Below, in pieces: positions 8,511-17,000 of a DNA stretch of 64,000 bases. Each line of letters starts with the position of its first letter. The stretch's first letter is position 1. The position numbers were made by a program, and so were the translations under genes. Source of the stretch: Bacteroidales bacterium (GTDB taxonomy: Bacteria > Bacteroidota > Bacteroidia > Bacteroidales > P3); assembly GCA_017479705.1 (NCBI GenBank), contig JAFVCA010000012.1, positions 1 through 64,000 on the forward strand. Direction: 5' to 3'. The notes under the pieces are model-generated. The model was given only the letters and a program-made list of their open reading frames with translations. It had not been told where the DNA came from and did not search any database.

Positions 8511-8522
8511 GAAACAAATAAA

Positions 8523-8607
8523 GGATAGTTATCTTTTTTAACCTTATCTTTATATACAACAAACAAAAAAAGACATTATTATATATAAGGTGGAAAAAGA
8601 TAACTCC
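8523..8607. repeat. Imperfect 22-24 bp inverted repeat after the primase-like gene
   Basis: GGATAGTTATCTTTTTT plus AACCTTA (8523-8546) is matched imperfectly and in inverse orientation by TAAGGTGGAAAAAGATAACTCC (8586-8607) across an AT-rich spacer. It lies just past the stop of the primase-like gene, where either a terminator or a replication origin could sit. Confidence 0.4.
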
Positions 8608-8809
8608 TACCAAGACTGTTCTGCCTTGTGAATACACCACCATTGATGTTTGTGTTATTCATAAAAAAAATAATAATTTTATATTATTGATTATCACTGA
8701 TATAATTGCTTAATTTTCAAAAAAACATCAAAAAATTATTTTTTCGGGAACGGTTTTGTTATTTTTATTGTGAAGGCGATTTTGAAAAAAATAAGACAAA
8801 AAAATAAGA

Positions 8810-9421
8810 ATGGATTGGACGGGTAACAAAAATAGTATTTTTAAGACGCTCGGTGCGTCGAACCACACGGACAAGGAACGCGATGAGAATGATTTTTATG
8901 CAACAGACCCCATAGCGATAGACAAACTACTGAAGGTCGTATCACTCCCCACACATATCTGGGAATGCAGTTGTGGACAAGGACATCTTTCAGAACGTCT
9001 GAAACAACACGGATACGATGTTTTTTCTTCCGACCTTGTCGATAGGGGATATGGGGATACAATCGTTGATTTCCTAAAAACAACAAAAATGCCATTTGAT
9101 ACGTTGAGTGACGTGGCGATACTGACAAACCCTCCATACAAATACCACAAGGAATTTATTCGCCACGCCCTTGATATCCTCCCAGAAAAAGTGCCTGCCA
9201 TTTTCCTTTTGAAAACGACAGCACTTGAAGGAAAGGCACGTTACGATGAGTTTTATAGGAATAAGTATTTAAAGTATGTATTTCAATTCACGGAAAGACT
9301 TCTTTGTGCAAAGAATGCACAGTTTGACGAGATGAAAGCCGGCGGTGGCTCTGCCGTTTCATATGCATGGTTTTGGTTTGAGAAAGGCAATACTGATGAC
9401 ACGATGCTAAGATGGATATAA
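8810..9421 (+). CDS. Phage-type orphan DNA methyltransferase
   Basis: This encodes 203 residues. NDFYATDP at the start is typical of phage methyltransferases. The SAM-binding motif is in IWECSCGQGHLSERL and the catalytic motif is TNPPY, which points to N6-adenine (or N4-cytosine) methylation. No restriction endonuclease gene lies nearby, so it is probably an orphan enzyme that protects the element's DNA or regulates it. It is small, with no target-recognition insert of note. The 300 bases upstream are AT-rich and gene-free. Confidence 0.75.
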   Translation: MDWTGNKNSIFKTLGASNHTDKERDENDFYATDPIAIDKLLKVVSLPTHIWECSCGQGHLSERLKQHGYDVFSSDLVDRGYGDTIVDFLKTTKMPFDTLSDVAILTNPPYKYHKEFIRHALDILPEKVPAIFLLKTTALEGKARYDEFYRNKYLKYVFQFTERLLCAKNAQFDEMKAGGGSAVSYAWFWFEKGNTDDTMLRWI

Positions 9422-9625
9422 ATATGGCAGATACGCAGCACCATCTTGCTATATAGGTTGTAGTTTGCCGTGCCGTTCCGACTCCCATTTTGTCTTCATT
9501 TTTTGAGAAAAAATAACTTTTTCGTTTAAAGGCATAATTTTTTGTTATTTTTTTATAAGAGGGTCATGTCAAGAACACCCGATAGTAATTAATTAACTAT
9601 ATTAATCATTAATTTTTTTTTACAA

Positions 9626-10135
9626 ATGGAAGACAACATTAAAAAAAACGCATCCAAACTTTTAGAGTTGCAAAAGACACTCAAAGGACACAGTGAAATA
9701 GAACTGGATTCATTCGTGTGGGCAAGTGCAGTAAGTCTTATGGTACTTTCGGACTATGACTATATAGATATCGCGTCCGATTTGAAAATGGACTCTTTGG
9801 TTCCACATTGGGAAGGGTCACTTAATATCGCTGACTCGGCAATCGAACCTTACCTAGATTACATTATTGAAGTATGCTATTTCACTGCAATGGACTTTCT
9901 CCATGACTATGGACACTTTAATGATGTGGAGGACATCAAAACCACGATTGACGAATCTATCGAAGCAGTTTCTGACAAAATTCTTCTTATGGTAGAGTCG
10001 AGTGTCGATTCTTGGTTTAAAAGGAATGAACGGATACCCATTAATAGATTATTCCGTCGTAGGGTACAAGAAATCGGTGAAGAAATGGGGTCAGCAGCTT
10101 ACGATTGTATGAAGGAAGAGCAGTTGACCGCATAA
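9626..10135 (+). CDS. Unknown acidic helical protein of the mobile element
   Basis: This encodes 169 residues. It is rich in Asp and Glu and predicted by eye to be mostly helical. It has no signal peptide, membrane span or recognised motif, and contains a central Asp-Tyr-Asp-Tyr cluster and a basic RLFRRRVQ near the end. It sits between the methyltransferase and the MPNWC protein, in a position often filled by small counter-defence or regulatory genes in phages and islands. I do not recognise the family. Confidence 0.5.
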   Translation: MEDNIKKNASKLLELQKTLKGHSEIELDSFVWASAVSLMVLSDYDYIDIASDLKMDSLVPHWEGSLNIADSAIEPYLDYIIEVCYFTAMDFLHDYGHFNDVEDIKTTIDESIEAVSDKILLMVESSVDSWFKRNERIPINRLFRRRVQEIGEEMGSAAYDCMKEEQLTA

Positions 10136-10216
10136 CATCTGAAAGAATAGATTATTAATTAAATATATCATTAACTTTTAGAACCTTATGGTGTATAGGT
10201 GAACCAACTTATAAAT

Positions 10217-11017
10217 ATGCCGAATTGGTGCAATAACAATTACGCAGTAAAGGCTGCAACAAAAAATGTCCTTAACTTTGTTAACGAAGGACTGAAGAAT
10301 CTTGGAATGGAAACCAAGGACAATATCAGTGATGCTATCCGTAGTCTTTGGGATGGGAAAAACGAAGTGACAATGGCCACATTCAGGCCTATCCCAGGAA
10401 CATTCACGAAGTACGACACCACAAACGAAAAGATGAGAAGGGGCGCTCTGGATTGGGATACAAAAGAACCTCTTTTCAAGTCCGACGATGAGTATGAAAC
10501 CTATTGCAGGGAGTATGACGAAGCCGTCAAGTATCAAGAAGAAACCTATGGAGTGGTCGGTTGGTATGACTATAACTGTTTGGTGGCATTCGGATGTAAG
10601 TGGGACTGTGATGTGGCATTGGAGTCTTTCTGTATAGATGACTCTAAAGGCATAACGACCATTCTGATGTCGGGTGATACACCATGGTACTTTCCTGACC
10701 TTTGGCTTTTGTATATCAAGAAAAGGTTTAACCTTAACGTATATGTCTCCTCTCACGAAGAATTCAATGGATTTAATGCCTTTGGAGAAATAGATAATCT
10801 GAATTTTCTGTGGGGGAAAGAGTACATGATAGAAAATGAGCCTGTTCGCAGCGATAACACAAGCGATGAAGAGTTTTGTGAAGCCTATAGGTCTTTTTTG
10901 GACAATCTGATAGCAGAGCTTCATTCTAAACTAATCGACTGTGTAAATAAATCGTCCGTTGATTCGGATATAACTGAAAGCGCCACTGGAATATCTAATA
11001 ACAATAAAATAATTTAA
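10217..11017 (+). CDS. DUF1281 / YubB ferredoxin-like domain protein
   Basis: This encodes 266 residues from the ATG at 10217. It begins MPNWCNN, the hallmark of the DUF1281 (YubB/Api92-like ferredoxin-fold) family found on plasmids and phages. I prefer this start over a GTG at 10199 because the Met-Pro-Asn-Trp-Cys sequence is normally N-terminal. Further family-like features are a W-x-T/GxxW region with several conserved Trp (ALDWDTKEPL, GVVGWYDYNCLVAFG, GDTPWYFP). The molecular role of the family is unknown. It ends 2 bases before the next gene, so the two are co-transcribed. Confidence 0.7.
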   Translation: MPNWCNNNYAVKAATKNVLNFVNEGLKNLGMETKDNISDAIRSLWDGKNEVTMATFRPIPGTFTKYDTTNEKMRRGALDWDTKEPLFKSDDEYETYCREYDEAVKYQEETYGVVGWYDYNCLVAFGCKWDCDVALESFCIDDSKGITTILMSGDTPWYFPDLWLLYIKKRFNLNVYVSSHEEFNGFNAFGEIDNLNFLWGKEYMIENEPVRSDNTSDEEFCEAYRSFLDNLIAELHSKLIDCVNKSSVDSDITESATGISNNNKII

Positions 11018-11019
11018 TT

Positions 11020-11472
11020 ATGAGTAAAAGTATAAAGAATGGCCCTTGTTTCAACGAGGATGAAATGACTGTCGCACTGCCTGAGGGTGGAGAGTGCCAA
11101 ACGAATGATGCTAATTATGATAAAAATGATGAAACATTTAGATTCTTTGTTCTAGAGGCTGTCATCAGGATTGCCATGGAAAGCAAAGAAAGCCCAATGT
11201 ATCAAATTGACCGTAAAGGTATGGTCGAAATTATCAATAATTTAACTAATGAGTCCTTGATAGACTTGGCTGAAGCATGTGCTTGGTATATCGATTACAA
11301 AATTGGCCAAAAATGCCTTAGTGAAATCATGGAAGAAAAAGCCCAAAAAGACCCTGATTATAATGATTATGTTGAAGTGTTTGAATACGAACGATGCTAT
11401 GAAGGAGAAGAGATTACATTCAAAGCAATCGAGGAAATCATAATGAATATTATCAAGAATAATAACTCGTGA
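11020..11472 (+). CDS. Unknown acidic protein of the mobile element
   Basis: This encodes 150 residues, strongly acidic, with a helical C-terminal half (YVEVFEYERCYEGEEITF). It is co-transcribed with the MPNWC gene and followed by a strong terminator. It has no signal peptide or recognised motif. Like the 9626-10135 gene it could be a DNA-mimic or regulatory protein, but that is speculation from charge and position only. Confidence 0.5.
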   Translation: MSKSIKNGPCFNEDEMTVALPEGGECQTNDANYDKNDETFRFFVLEAVIRIAMESKESPMYQIDRKGMVEIINNLTNESLIDLAEACAWYIDYKIGQKCLSEIMEEKAQKDPDYNDYVEVFEYERCYEGEEITFKAIEEIIMNIIKNNNS

Positions 11473-11501
11473 AAAAGGATTAGTTTATCTATGGCTTGTG
11501 G

Positions 11502-11536
11502 GGCGGAATGCCATCGAATAGTGTTCCGCCTTTTTT
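11502..11536 (+). terminator. Rho-independent terminator
   Basis: The stem is GGCGGAA (11502-11508) with TTCCGCC (11524-11530), followed by six T. It closes the transcription unit that ends with the 150-residue acidic protein. Confidence 0.8.
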
Positions 11537-11666
11537 GACAATGGCAAAAACAAGCTAAAAGACTTAGCGCGAATGCAATGCTTGATATTTTTTTTCGTTA
11601 TAATAATGGTTTAATATGTGTTTTAATATTGAATGTCACCAAAATGGCAGTTAAAGAGAAATAGAT

Positions 11667-11993
11667 ATGGAACAATATAGGAATGAGTTGACTTTGCTGA
11701 ACACAAGGTGCTGGGCAGATGTCGCAGAAAGTTTGAAACAAACCTTCAAAGGATGGGTTAAAGAGGCTGTAGAAGAGGTCATCAATGACAAATTGTGCAA
11801 TGCCAATCTCGATGACAAAAGATTGAATGCCGAAGAATTGTGTAAGAGATGGAGTATTTCAAGAAACACTCTTTACAATTGGGAGAAGGATGGGATAATT
11901 GAACCATTGCCTCTTGGTGGTCGAAGAAAAATCTATTCGATGAGGGATGTACTGAACGCAGAATCGGAAGGATTGGTTAGAACCGCTTGCTAA
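11667..11993 (+). CDS. Excisionase-like HTH protein
   Basis: This encodes 108 residues. The C-terminal half (LNAEELCKRWSISRNTLYNW then GGRRKIY) is a MerR/excisionase-type winged helix (helix_turn_helix_17 type). The N-terminal half is helical and may form a dimer. The stop codon overlaps the start of the integrase gene (TAATG), so the two are translated together. This int-xis pairing suggests it directs excision of the element or regulates the integrase. Confidence 0.7.
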   Translation: MEQYRNELTLLNTRCWADVAESLKQTFKGWVKEAVEEVINDKLCNANLDDKRLNAEELCKRWSISRNTLYNWEKDGIIEPLPLGGRRKIYSMRDVLNAESEGLVRTAC

Positions 11994-13354
11994 TGAAACT
12001 GGTATTACGAACCAAGCAGAAAGAAGGGATGCACCCTTTACATACTCGAATGAATGTAGAGGGTGCTGTCCTTTGGGTCAATTTGTTGATGAAAGTTGAT
12101 GTCACAGAATGGAATGAAGTCTCTCAATCCGAGAGGAAGCTGAACAACTATCTAAACAAGAAAGGTATATCCAAGAAGGTCGCCCTTATTGGAGAGGCTA
12201 TCACGGATATGCGAAGACATCATAGACTGACCAAAGAGAACTTGGAGAGTACTATCGAGAATATCGTGTTGGCGGATAAGAGAGATGAACTGAAACGGGC
12301 AGAAGAACTCAAGAAGTATGTTGAGGACAGGAAAAGAAGCAATGTCAAGATTTTCGTCGTCAATTACATCAAAGGTATTGAGAAAGGAGAAGTTCGTACT
12401 TCAAAGAAAGAGAAATATGCCAAGGAGTCAATCAAGAACTGGCAGCAGTTCAAAAGGGTGTTTCTGGACTTTTACAGCCTAGGACCGTTTGGGTGGGACG
12501 ACATCAACGAATCACTAGTTGATAGATACATCTCATATCTGGAGAGTATTGGGTATATGAAGTACACTCTCGACAAGCATATCAGCCTGTTCAAGACGTT
12601 GATTAAGGTTGCGGAGCGGCAAGGTCTGCACTCCAACCACCTCGCTTGTGGCTTTCTTAAGAGTCCACAAATCAAGGAGGAGGACAAAGCCAAGGAAATA
12701 TACCTTACCAAAGAAGAGTTGTCGGCCTTATATGATATGCCGCTCACAGGATTTGAAGAACAGGTTAGGGATATTTTCCTAATTGGGTGTTTCACGGCTT
12801 TGCGATACAGCGATTACAGCAGGATAGAAAAGGCAAATGTCGGCATCACCCGTAACGGGACAAAGGTCATCCGACTCAGGCAGGAGAAGACTGCCAGAAC
12901 TGTGGTTATCCCGATAATGGATGACAGATTGGAGGCATTGTTGAAGAAATACGACTATAACATTCCCCATATATGGGACCAGAACCTCAATAGAACGATT
13001 AAGGAAATCTGTAAAAGACTGTCTCTAACGGTACCAAGCCTTAAGAAGAAGGAACGGACGGTATTGACCTTGAAAGAAAGAAGAGCGGAGAAGACTGCAA
13101 AGAAGAAAGGGATAGTTTTGTACGAATACGACGAAAAAGGGTATCCGCTGAAGGCACGATGGGAGTTGGTTGCAAGCCATACAGCCCGTAGAAGTTGTAT
13201 CACAAATATGTACCTTTCCAAAAAGTTCACCGTCCCACAGATGATGAGCGTGAGCGGTCATCGCACGGAAACGATGTTCTACAAGTATGTGAAGTTGTCA
13301 TTAGACGAATATGCCGAGAGTGTGGCAAGTGCCGCTGTGGATGGGTTGTTCTAA
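11993..13354 (+). CDS. Tyrosine recombinase / integrase
   Basis: This encodes 453 residues from the ATG that overlaps the upstream stop (TAATG). An upstream TTG start was rejected. It has an Arm-type N-terminal region, a SAM-like core-binding domain (YISYLESIGYMKYTLDKHIS) and a C-terminal catalytic domain. The catalytic residues are Arg in FTALRYSD (about residue 270), His-x-x-Arg in SHTARRS (about 396-399), His in SGHRTE (about 423) and the nucleophile Tyr in FYKYV (about 429-432). It resembles phage integrases of the Bacteroidota. Its stop lies just before a terminator and the 3' end of tRNA-Leu(CAG), consistent with insertion at that tRNA. Confidence 0.9.
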   Translation: MKLVLRTKQKEGMHPLHTRMNVEGAVLWVNLLMKVDVTEWNEVSQSERKLNNYLNKKGISKKVALIGEAITDMRRHHRLTKENLESTIENIVLADKRDELKRAEELKKYVEDRKRSNVKIFVVNYIKGIEKGEVRTSKKEKYAKESIKNWQQFKRVFLDFYSLGPFGWDDINESLVDRYISYLESIGYMKYTLDKHISLFKTLIKVAERQGLHSNHLACGFLKSPQIKEEDKAKEIYLTKEELSALYDMPLTGFEEQVRDIFLIGCFTALRYSDYSRIEKANVGITRNGTKVIRLRQEKTARTVVIPIMDDRLEALLKKYDYNIPHIWDQNLNRTIKEICKRLSLTVPSLKKKERTVLTLKERRAEKTAKKKGIVLYEYDEKGYPLKARWELVASHTARRSCITNMYLSKKFTVPQMMSVSGHRTETMFYKYVKLSLDEYAESVASAAVDGLF

Positions 13355-13382
13355 AAATATGTGATTGGATTGTGTCATTAGG

Positions 13383-13408
13383 GTGCGTCAATAGACGCAC
13401 TTTTTTTT
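13383..13408 (+). terminator. Terminator of the integrase gene
   Basis: GTGCGTC (13383-13389) pairs with GACGCAC (13394-13400) around AATA and is followed by eight T. Confidence 0.85.
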
Positions 13409-13459
13409 ATGAAATCTTCAAAATATGACCAAATCATGACCAAATTTGAGATATAAAAT

Positions 13460-13507
13460 AAAAAAGAATTCTACATTTTGTTCGTTTTGAACTACTTGTA
13501 GAATTCT
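13460..13507 (-). terminator. Terminator of the tRNA-Leu pair
   Basis: On the minus strand AGAATTCTAC (13507-13498) is inverted in GTAGAATTCT (13474-13465), followed by a run of T. It directly follows the CCA end of tRNA-Leu(CAG). The element's attachment site must lie between or within this stem-loop and the tRNA end. Confidence 0.6.
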
Positions 13508-13509
13508 CT

Positions 13510-13594
<85 letters not shown>

Positions 13595-13640
13595 ATCGTT
13601 GGGAAGTCTCCATCTCTCGAGACCTGAAAAATATGTTGCG

Positions 13641-13724
13641 TGCCCAGGACAAGACTTGAACTTGCACCGCCCTACGGCGACTACCCCCTCAAAGTAGCGT
13701 GTCTACCAATTCCACCACCTGGGC
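13641..13724 (-). tRNA. tRNA-Leu (anticodon GAG)
   Basis: This is an 84-nt class II tRNA with acceptor GCCCAGG pairing with CCTGGGC. The anticodon loop TTGAGGG gives anticodon GAG. CCA is not encoded, unlike in the neighbouring tRNA. It lies 46 bp upstream of tRNA-Leu(CAG) on the same strand and is probably in one transcript with it. Confidence 0.92.
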
Positions 13725-13756
13725 AAAACTTCCGTTTTCCTTTTCGAAAGCGGTTG

Positions 13757-13786
13757 CAAAGATACTAACTTTTTTCAACATGACAA
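13757..13786 (-). promoter_or_regulatory. Promoter of the tRNA-Leu pair
   Basis: The minus strand reads TTG, 19 bp, then TATCTTTG, a full match to the Bacteroidota TTG-N17-20-TAnnTTTG promoter. It lies 33 bases upstream of tRNA-Leu(GAG). Confidence 0.75.
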
Positions 13787-13988
13787 AAAAAAACTCACTT
13801 TTTTTGAAAAAGATTACACAACTACTTGTTTATCAACAATAATTTTCGACATAAAAAAGTGTGCAATGCCCATTCTACGGCCTTATTTTCCACCTCTGAG
13901 AGGACGTTTTTTGCAATTTGAGGGCTTGCGACGCACCAATTGTTGGGAAAATACAAATAACACAATGTGAGCAAGCGTGTTACATATA

Positions 13989-14030
13989 AAAATCCAGTGC
14001 AGCGGTACCCTTTGCGCTACACTGGATTTT
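13989..14030 (-). terminator. Terminator of the large secreted protein gene
   Basis: A 16-bp nearly perfect stem (AAAATCCAGTG-T-AGCG against CGCTGCACTGGATTTT) followed by T on the minus strand lies 27 bases after the stop at 14057. The remaining gene-free bases between 13787 and 13988 contain nothing else I recognise. Confidence 0.8.
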
Positions 14031-14056
14031 GCCTGTTTGCTGTGCGGAGCGGGCTG

Positions 14057-17000
14057 TTATTCGTCGTCCGAGCCGCTGTCGTAATCCTCTTCTTCCCCAT
14101 CGGATCCATCGTCGGTGAAGGAGGCGAGGAACCGCTGTATCTCTGTCTTCGAGCTGGCCAACGAATAGCTGAAGGTGTCGGAAGTACGCTTGTCTTTCTT
14201 GATAGAGAGGATGCGGTCGTTCCATTCGCCGACAGAAGACGAGATGGTGAGATGGTGGGTTTGGTACTGGTAGTTGAAATAGTACCAATGGTCATTGGCC
14301 ACTTGCAGGTAGAGCACCAAATGAGTCTGGTTGCCCCGGTTGAACAGCTGCGCACGGACTCTCACATTTACATGCAGTTGTTTCGAGCCCACATTGCAGA
14401 GTGCTGCCGTACCCGCAGCGGTGTAGCCCACTTTGGGTGAATACTTCCAGTGGATACCCTCTATCAGGAAGGTGTTGTTCAGGAAACCCTCCAGCTTGTC
14501 AAAGGCACCGGTGCTAAGGTAGGTCTGATAGGCCAGTTCACCGTCGGGGTCGCCCATGTGGAAGAGCAACGCTCGGTCAAGCAGCTCGTTGTCGCGGTCG
14601 GCAGGTGTGGGACGCAGATCGTCCTCAATCTGTTTTGCCATCTGCGTGAGGAGGGATTGGTCTATGGGGAATGTGACACCGAAGATGGTGTGCATGCTGA
14701 AATTGTCCTGAATCTCGGGGTCATAGTGCAGCGTGCCGTATGCCTGAACACCTGCCGGCTGGACTATCGGACCAAAAGTAATAGGTCCTTCACCATCTAT
14801 CTGACAGTTGTCGGTATTGAGCGTCAAGTAACGGTCTACGAACTCTGGATCGTCCAGCTTTTCCTGCGACGTGATGGTATAGGTACCGGTGCCCTCATCA
14901 AAGTGGAGCAGACCATGGCTGCTGAGAAGGGGATTTACACCCGTCTTGCGGAGGAGGAAAGCCGACGCGGGCTGTAATCCGGGGCTGCCCATGGCCACGG
15001 AGGCACTGATGGCTTTCCCTTTCCAGTCGACAGGATTCTCCGGCACCACAACCCGGATATTGGCAGGGTCGAGATAATCGGAATAGGAGAGCAGTGCAAG
15101 CTGGTCCGTCGGGGCACACTTGTGAAGCAGGCGCACACCTCCGTTGAAATGGTAGAATCTGTGCTGTGCATCGACTCTCATAGTTCCCGCAAAACCAAAG
15201 GCCGTGGAGAGGGTGAACTGCGCCGTGTCTGAAATGGTTCCCTCCGCGGTGCTCACCCCTTGGGCGTCAGGAGCAATCTGGGTCATATAGACGGGCTGTT
15301 TCTTTTCGTCCACACCGATATAGTCAATGGTACCTTTGCCGCTATATTTCTGCCCGTTGGCAACCAGCAGGTCGCAGTCGTAGAAGAGGTGGAAAGCACT
15401 GTCGCGCGGGAAGAGCAGTTGGCTCCCCGCCATAAGGGAGAACGTTCCTCCCTTGGAGATATGTACCGAGTCGCCGCCCGGAGCTATCAGTGCGTCGGCG
15501 ATGGGCAGGGCATAGACGTTATGATTGGAGAGTTCCAGCTGGTCATAGCGATAGAGACTGTTGATGGCATGGAAGCGGATATCCTTCAGGGCAGGGTCGG
15601 TGCTCTGGAACAGGGCTCCCGGCATCTTGTCGAGCCGTTTGGACCGTTCGCGCAGCGTGAGAACCTCGGTGCCTTGGGTCTCCATGCTCTTGCTGTTGCC
15701 GAGGGCAAGCAGTTTGTTATCCCATTGCCACGTGTACTGGTCAACCCAGGCGGAGAACCCAAGGGCGGGCAGGAAGGTTTGGGTCACCGTATCGTTGGAG
15801 GTGAACTGCGCTGTATGCCCCTCATAGTCGACAAGGGAACGCATGTCCGAAGCTTCGAATGCCACATTGTTATACATATTGGAGCGAAGCGTGAAATCGG
15901 TGTGGTCGGCATCCATCTGCAGCGTGCGGAGCCGGAAAAGTTTGGAACGCAGGGTTCCCTCGTAGAGGTCTGCCGTGCCGTAGCCCGTGGCGCCTTTGGG
16001 CTGCAGGGTGACGCGCCCCGCAAGGGTGGTGACACCATGGTAGAGGGTGAAAGGTGTGCCGTCACGCAGTTGCGACACGGTCATGGAGTCCTGGTAGGGA
16101 TACCATCGCAGCAGCGCATGGCCGTTGTGCACGTCGGGGTAGTCGTCCTCCTCCTTCACATAGAAGGTGTCCGTAAGGGCCATAGCGGAGTCCGGCATGA
16201 AGAGGTACTTGTCCGTGACGGCGGTGGAAGTGAGATATTTCAATGTACCCTCACCGCGAAGGCCTCGATAGCTGAGGTCTATCAAATTCTGGAAAGTCCC
16301 TTTGCCACCATAGGCAGGGTGGCCGTCGGTGGGGGTGGTGACACGGAACCCCAACGAGTAGTCTTTTTGCACTTTGAGGGGCTCTTCGATGTCCGGGAAT
16401 ATCCCGGCGGAGGTGAGGGTGCCAAGGAATTCGAGGCTGTCGGTCTGGAAGTCGGTGAGCTGTTTGATGACAAAGGGGTGCAGCGAGTAGTAGAATTTCT
16501 GGCGGTCGTAAACGCCGTTGAAGATGAAGGGGCGGTCGTAATAGACGTATGAGGGTTTGACGCTGTTGAAGATGGGATAGTCCTTGTTTTTCTTGAGGCC
16601 GCAGTGGTTGTCGGGCTTGTCAATCTGTATGTCGCCCACAAGGTTGTAGAGCGGCGTGCGGACCATGACCTGCTTTTGCGGGTCGGTGAAGGAGGTGACG
16701 GAGAAGCGGAGGGAGTCAATCTGGGGGAGGTCAAAACGGAAATCGTCGTAGAAGAAGGTGGCGTCGGTGACGTTCATCTCAAAGCGACCCACATTGATGT
16801 AGCCGGAGAAAAGGATGTCGCGATTGCGCTTCACAATGATGTCTCCCAAATAGGGTTTCACCACCACCAGCTGGCTGTCGCTCACAACGAATTTTTTGAT
16901 GCCATGGACTCTGAGGTCGAGTGTGGCAAGGTCCAGTTCGGCGTTGTTCTCCTTGGTGTCGGACTGGAGGGTGAGGGCGTCGTAGTCATGTCCCTGCTGC

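Larger units (their letters stand above)
112..13509. mobile_element. Integrative element next to tRNA-Leu (right part)
   Basis: The stretch between the window's left edge and the 3' end of tRNA-Leu(CAG) is AT-richer than the chromosome to its right. It carries an integrase whose stop lies about 155 bp from the tRNA end, an HTH excisionase-like gene overlapping the integrase start, a primase-like gene, an orphan methyltransferase and an MPNWC protein. Integration at a tRNA 3' end by a tyrosine recombinase is the standard pattern for such elements. I saw no capsid, tail or conjugation genes, so a satellite or mobilizable island is more likely than a complete phage or ICE. The left attachment site is not in view. 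Whether the defence genes at 0.1-5.8 kb belong to the same element is inference. Confidence 0.55.
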
